Assembly (NCBI GenBank): GCA_014885115.2 | Contig: WKLE02003887.1 | Span: forward strand, 1 to 12,921 | Direction: 5' to 3' | Source: Asterionellopsis glacialis | Lineage: Eukaryota > Bacillariophyta > Plagiogrammaphyceae > Rhaphoneidales > Asterionellopsidaceae | DNA: 12,921 nucleotides | Part shown: positions 8,722-12,921 of the stretch, piece after piece | Layout of the letters: every line of letters begins with the position of its first letter | How positions within the stretch are numbered: position 1 is the first letter of the stretch | Notes under the pieces: model-generated | Database searches by the model: none | Seen by the model: only the letters and a program-made list of their open reading frames with translations | Told to the model about the DNA's origin: nothing | Translations under genes and position numbers: made by a program

Positions 8722-8795
8722 GATTTAGGTATCACAACCTGATAAAATAGTCTGCACATCTGTTTTATCATAGGTTTGGTTATGGTACCTAAATC
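8722..8795. repeat. Imperfect hairpin with GATTTAGGTA arms
   Basis: GATTTAGGTA at 8722-8731 pairs with TACCTAAATC at 8786-8795. The inner GATAAAA (8741-8747) pairs with TTTTATC (8763-8769). Unequal loops on the two sides make the stem imperfect. Confidence 0.55.
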
Positions 8796-9067
8796 TAAAT
8801 CCAAATAAGGGGACTGTGTTTAAGTTATGCACCCCCTTAGGGGCTGTATGTCTGGACTACTTTTGTTTTCCAACTTGCCAACTTTTGGGTGGGGGGTCAC
8901 TCCCAGGCATTTCACAAAAATTGGTACCCCCATCTCAACTTTTTTTTCATTTTGCAAACTTGCAAACACTATCCAATTCCCAGGTTTGTTGTGTACACCA
9001 TGTTGGAACAAATGTGGAACAACTGTACAACTGTAAAACAGCAGACCATGACAATCACCCCACTGTA

Positions 9068-9497
9068 CTAGGATGGGACAATCAACCTCCAATTTTGGAA
9101 ATGCCAGGTCTCATGCACAATATTGTGGCATGAGTGCATTAGTGTCTTACTCCATGCTGTACCTGTATGATATTTTTGGTCAATTTTTGAATTTCTTTGT
9201 TGGTGTTTTTTGTAAAAGAGATCTTGAGCTTTGTGCCATTTGGTGGATAGCCACCCTTTGAGGAAGTGCTCCCAGTCTATTTCTGTTTGCTCCTCTATTG
9301 CTTCTTGGAGGTATGTATCATAGATATTCATTGTGGTTGGACATTGTGGTGTATACGGGTCCTTGCCTTTTGCCCATTGTATGATATTATTTTGGATGCT
9401 CATCAAAATTGGTTTCTATGTGTGCTTCTTTCATACTACATGAGTCCGGGGGTATTTTCTTTGTTGCCATTTGATATGCCTCCCAATCAATGGTGTC
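9068..9497 (-). pseudogene. Retroelement C-terminal domain (HFLKGWLSxxW type), function unknown
   Basis: After the G-tract frameshift, minus frame 9497 onward gives DTIDWEAYQMATKKIPP and stops at 9387-9389. A third frame (9406-9068) carries IIQWAKGKDPYTPQ, then IDWEHFLKGWLSTKWHKAQDL, WSKTLMHSCHNIV and ETWHFQNW. I recall this pattern (HF--GRLS--W---Q ... W---LI---W-----W--RN) as a recurrent C-terminal part of diatom RT-RNase H polyproteins, but no function is known to me. About 50-60 residues usual between the two pieces, including a possible CP-C...H...C zinc motif, appear to be missing. Confidence 0.6.
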
Positions 9498-10360
9498 CCA
9501 GACGTGGGGGGGGAGCAATTGTATTTGTCATTTCTGTATTTCTTTTTAGTGGTGTTAGATATATGATTGCATCTTCAATGCACTTGGTTGTATTTGATGT
9601 GATTCTTTTGCCTTGTATCAGAAGGGAAATTGGGTTATTGGGAAATGGAGGAAATATGTCTTGAGATGGTTTGCATCTTTCATATGCAAAGTCTGCTAGT
9701 TCATCTACTGCAATGTTTAGTTTGGCATGTGGTGTAAGGTCAAACTTTTCTGTCATATTGTTTTGATGGCCTTTTACCCATTCTGTGGAGGTTGTAAATG
9801 GGCCATGTTGAATGATGTGGCATAGGCATGATTCTATGTCCTAGTTTGCACTTAAGTGTCTTTTTGTCTCTCTTCGAAATGACTTTGCATTTTCTGTTTT
9901 CTTTACCTATTCTTTGTTATCACAGATTGAGTGCACTTTTGTTATGGTGTCCATAATGTTATGGTATTCACATATTTGAGCAAAGTACTTATATGCTGCT
10001 GCCATTCCATATAGTTCTGATTAATGAGATGATTGTGTAGAAATCATGCCATGGACTGTACCCATGCCAGTTGTTTCTGCCAACCATGCATACGTTCCCA
10101 CTACAAACTTCCTTGACCTGTCAGATCCTAAGGTGACTGATATACCTTGGATGAATAGATTGATTAGTTCTGACATTGAGATTACCAGTGTGACATGTTC
10201 TAGTAGTTCTTTAGTAGCATTTGGCAGGGATGCTGTGTATTTGGTAAAAGTATGGTATATTTCAGTATCATCTTTGATGTTATGGTTGATGTATCTGCTT
10301 GATAATGATTTCTCTCTGTTGATATTCTCACTGCTATGTATTGTTGTGATATCCCAGTAG
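9487..10360 (-). pseudogene. Retroelement RNase H domain, stops at key positions
   Basis: One minus frame runs through the whole domain. A linker (KYTASLPNATKELLEHVTL) leads to SDRSRKFVVGTYAWLAET. The first Asp lies in codon 10120-10122 of SDRS, where the family has SDGS. Then come SSH, a TAA stop (10021-10023), SELYGMAAAYKYF with the expected Glu, and ICDNKE with the second Asp (9919-9921). A TAG follows at 9907-9909. After another TAG (9841-9843) come WVKGHQ (Trp at 9778-9780) and LNIAVDELADFAYE. Catalytic Asp, Glu and Asp are all retained, so decay is by stops rather than active-site loss. The frame ends in a G8 tract (9506-9513), where a shift moves the protein to another frame. Confidence 0.8.
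9506..9513 (+). repeat. G8 homopolymer at a retroelement frameshift
   Basis: Eight G residues on the plus strand (C8 in the coding sense) mark where the RNase H frame passes into the IDWEAY frame. Slippage in the tract is the simplest cause. Confidence 0.7.
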
Positions 10361-10534
10361 TACTAATTGGCTCCAGACTAAATTTGTTGTTGTGACAAGA
10401 TATTGGTGAATGGCTATTGTATATGCCTTATATTGATGTTTGGTGGACCAGGTGCTTGGTTAAGATATCAATAATGTTGCTATGGATGATGTCTGGTGTG
10501 TACGCATCCATGGACCAAGTGGTCATTCCAGTTC

Positions 10535-11090
10535 TCAGGTGCTACTTTTATGTATCACAATAGTTGCCTTTAGGGCACTTTTCCATATGTCCCAGCTTTT
10601 GGTGGGTGGACAGTTTTGTCTTGGACAGAGCAGTGTCATTGGAAGTTGATTGGTATTGCAATTCTTGAGAATTGCATATGTCTGCAATTGATTGAACTCA
10701 AAGATATAACCTATGCACATTTATTTCCTGGAGTGCCTTCTTTGAGGTTGTCCACTCTGTTATGATATCCACAAGGAGTTTGTCATGGCTCCTAGTTATT
10801 GTAGGCAGCCAGTACAATGATATCTCTAATGATCTATGAAATGAGGCTAGGAATGTTCTAGCTGTTAAGAACAAGCAGGTTGATAGGTATTTGAGTGGTG
10901 TGTCAACTTGTTGCATAATGTTGTAGTTCACTCCTGCTGAAAGTTGGAGTTGGCTGAGGAACAATATCATCTGTTTTCTGACTTTGTTTTTGCATGTGTG
11001 CTATGATGTATCTGAGATGTAGGATTCCTCTCGCTTGTGTCAGTTTGTCCATCCCAATGCATCCTAACCATTCTGGTCCAAAGCCTGTTA
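10535..11090 (-). pseudogene. Retroelement RT thumb and connection region
   Basis: Near 11085-11010 a minus frame gives FGPEWLGCIGMDKLTQARG followed by ILHLRY, the family block GP--GG-G---L---QG---L. The open frame 10970-10698 continues with LQLSAGVNYNIM, TRSHDKLLVDIITEWT and INVHRLYL, matching the R-D--LM--------L--IN-CR-YL block. The frame 10720-10535 adds LPMTLLCPRQNCPPTKSWDIW, matching the WPRQ-RP---SW--W block before RNase H. The function of this connection is not established. Its order supports one polyprotein. Confidence 0.6.
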
Positions 11091-11638
11091 CTCAAGGAAA
11101 TTGACTGTGGTATCCACTAGTTGCTAAGTAGACTTAAGTGGTCTTTGGAGTTCATTGAGTTCTTTCATAGAGTATGTAGTCATGGGGAGACAGTATTTGA
11201 GGCATTTGAATGCAACTCTATTGTAATCTGTTGTAGGCTTGTGGTGGTTCAGATGGCTACATTACATGTCTCTTGTCAGTGTTGCAATCTTTTCTTCTTG
11301 TGTTTCATATTGAGTTTTCATGAAGCCATGGAGTTGAACCCATACTCATAGTAGTTTGAATGCTTCTGCTGGTTCTAGTCATTTGATTATTGCTGTTTCT
11401 TGTGTACTGCTGTTGGATATTTCTATATCGCCCAGTGCATCTGTTATGTTTACCAGATGTGGTTGATCTGCTTCCCATTGCCATTTAGAAGTGAACAGAA
11501 ACATTTATTGAGATTCAGATTCCCACCAGTTACATTTAGAATTCTCTCCCACTTTTGGGAAGCATCTTCTAGCTGTGTCATAAGTATTGTATAATGTATT
11601 TTGTCTTGACTATGGCCATTGTTAACCCCATTGTTAGT

Positions 11639-12081
11639 ATCATCTACACATATGCATCAAGAGTCCTAAAGCTTGTTGTTTCTTCTTTGAATGTGACTGG
11701 AGTTATTGTCATACCACCATTGTCAGTAATTTTCTCATGAGTATTAATCATATCTGTACTTAAGCTTGCCCAACCTAGTGCGGACCAGCCATCTCCTTGA
11801 CCCAGGCCAAATGTGGGATCCTGTGTACTGTTTTTCCATTTATCCTTAGAGGTATAATGAGCTGTATGCACAGAATAGTGCATATTCAGAAGAATGTTGT
11901 TCTGCATTTGGATTGCACACTTGGGGATACCTTTTGACATATGCAAAATCCCGTTTATGGCTGGAATCATTCTATTGTAACATGCTTCTGTGTTGTTGTT
12001 TGTAATTACTAAATTGTGCCACATTATCATTGCTGAGTCTGTTGTCATTTTGAACTTTAGTAGAATATGTTGTGTTTCCAT
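11639..12081 (-). pseudogene. Retroelement RT palm, both catalytic motifs damaged
   Basis: This is the longest surviving piece (145 residues). Motif A reads NTEACYNRMIP where the family has D-x3-C-YDR. The catalytic Asp is Asn (codon 11992-11994) and the second Asp is also Asn (11974-11976), both fitting G-to-A changes. Motif B is intact: FGLGQGDGWSALGW at residues 91-104. Motif C should be YVDDT. Here TAT GTG (11652-11647) is followed by two extra bases (TA, 11646-11645) and then GAT GAT ACT, so the YxDD box is split by a frameshift and a TAG. The enzyme is certainly inactive. Identification as an RT rests on motifs A, B and C occurring at normal spacing. Confidence 0.85.
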
Positions 12082-12149
12082 ACCTGGTAACCCACCATGC
12101 TGGCTTGGGTGAAGGAGGTAGTGGTCTTGGCAGTGGTAGATGAACCTTC

Positions 12150-12760
12150 TTGCCCGGATGTGATACTATTCATATCTGCTTTAAAGAGGTGAATTAAGCA
12201 TAGTCAATGTAGTTTAGGTGATCTTGCATCCTTCTTGATCATACACATTGTTGAGGTTTCCTACCATTTGAGCATCTTGGCATATTTAATCAGGAGATTC
12301 ATAAGCAATGTTAATATTGATAATAAATATTTGCTCTCAATCATTGATTTGTAAAGACCCAGGTGTACACCCAATGGCAATGTGGATGCTGATTCATTCT
12401 GCTTTTGATAAAACTCAGCATATACATCGGTCTGTGAGATGTCTATATTCATCTCTAGACAGTCCTTTTGTCAGAGTTGTGTTAGGAAAGTTCTTGCTTC
12501 TGTGTGTAGATCTTCCAGGTTATAATCATATCCACCATGAAGTATGTCATGGACTACTAGTCCTGTTCCCATGAATTCTAGATGTTGCAATCTTTGTCCT
12601 TTTCCAAATGGTGGTGGTTGTGCTAATCTGTAGTGTTCTTCAGAGTGTCCCAAGAGATGACAATGTATTTTGTCTGCTGCACATACTTCCTTCAAGTTTT
12701 TGGACTGGCATGGTGGTGTGTTGTCTGCTAGAACTTCTATAAAATATACAGCACTTCTTT
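12150..12760 (-). pseudogene. Retroelement RT N-terminal (fingers) region
   Basis: The fragment ending at 12471 reads VLADNTPP...NLKEVCAADKI, then HCHLLGHSEEHYRLAQPPPFG. This is the family block seen before the RT core (L-RN-EHF-QA-TPF). The next frame (12452-12261) gives ESASTLPLGVHLGLYKSMI, matching the ES-S-SPSGRHLGHYK block. A third frame, near 12255-12150, gives MIKKDARSPKLH, then a TGA stop (12204-12206), then LIHLFKADMNS, matching the KD-G-PK-RLR-IHLFEADYN block. At least two frameshifts and several stops separate the pieces. Confidence 0.7.
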
Positions 12761-12921
12761 TGGTTTGAGTGAGATCTCTTGAAATGTGTCAATACACTTA
12801 CCTGTTTTGTTCTCTGGGGGTGCAGCATGGTTATTGTTATTTTCTTGTCCTTCATTCCCCAATTGACATCTGAAGTACACTCCCTGTAGGACACTCTTGA
12901 GGATGGATGATTGATGCGTGG

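Larger units (their letters stand above)
7244..9067. other. Non-coding stretch with tandem duplication and hairpin
   Basis: No frame here resembles a known protein. The open frames at 7858-8115 and 8816-9133 are probably chance, helped by low CpG and biased composition. Contents: the 164-bp tandem duplication at 7431-7768, the hairpin at 8722-8795, and homopolymer tracts near 8157 and 8629-8637. Its right part may be the 3' untranslated end of the minus-strand retroelement. Confidence 0.55.
9068..12921 (-). mobile_element. Degenerate non-LTR-type retroelement (RT - RNase H - C-terminal domain), 5' end beyond right edge
   Basis: Read from right to left, translated fragments in all three minus frames follow the order of one polyprotein. 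They run as RT fingers (12760-12150), RT palm (12081-11639), RT thumb and connection (about 11090-10535), RNase H (10125-9679) and a C-terminal domain (9497-9068). The pieces are split by many stops and frameshifts but remain colinear, so this is one decayed insertion. No endonuclease domain is visible; it would lie beyond 12921. No long terminal repeats were seen. The 3' end may reach about 8820, but no clear poly-A tail was found. Fewer than three CpG per kb and frequent transition-type stops indicate age and probable past methylation. I associate this domain order with retroelements of diatoms; that is recall, not a search. Confidence 0.8.

Noticed and set aside
8816..9133. Overlapping open frames on both strands
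   Set aside because: Neither frame resembles a known protein. The stretch more likely belongs to the 3' end of the retroelement.
9266..9664. 132-residue plus-strand open frame
   Set aside because: It lies antisense to the RNase H and C-terminal retroelement pieces and resembles nothing. It is a shadow lengthened by biased composition.

Overview
The window reads as nuclear DNA of a eukaryotic micro-alga, most likely a diatom (inference). The support is a DUR3-type urea transporter gene with GT-AG introns, a piggyBac-type transposase relic, and a decayed non-LTR retroelement whose RT-RNase H-tail architecture I associate with diatom genomes. Nothing looks prokaryotic: there are no operons or Shine-Dalgarno sites, and short ORFs are broken by introns or mutation.

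Layout. (1) 1-1158, minus strand: the 5' end of a DUR3 urea/sodium:solute symporter gene. Two coding exons (950-1158 and 556-681) join in phase across a 268-nt intron. The rest of the gene lies beyond the left edge. This is the only apparently intact cellular gene. (2) 1159-3405: an upstream region with no convincing gene, unusually rich in GTAC palindromes related to TACCTGGTACCAGGTA. (3) 3406-about 5185 or 5612, plus strand: a piggyBac-like transposon relic. It has a TTAA plus CCCTTTCACC-type left end, a 20-bp subterminal palindrome, and a transposase with its three Asp positions but five in-frame stops, one frameshift and no recognisable C-terminus. (4) 5186-6664: non-coding, with inverted and direct repeats. 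(5) 6665-7243, minus strand: a cysteine-rich, frameshifted hypothetical gene, probably transposon-associated. (6) 7244-9067: non-coding, with a 164-bp tandem duplication and an imperfect hairpin. (7) 9068-12921, minus strand: a heavily mutated retroelement running in from the right edge, read as RT fingers, palm, thumb, RNase H and a C-terminal domain. Its RT palm has lost a catalytic Asp, and a 2-nt insertion splits the YxDD box.

The strongest whole-window signal is compositional. By eye, CpG occurs about 48 times in 1-1200 but only about 20 times in 5501-12921. The switch is near 3.75 kb, inside the piggyBac relic. This fits a methylated, C-to-T decaying transposon block beside an unmethylated gene, and agrees with the many stop codons explicable as transitions. 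I see no new functional system. The best leads are the GTAC-palindrome region upstream of DUR3, the sharp CpG boundary, and the conserved but unnamed C-terminal domain of the retroelement.
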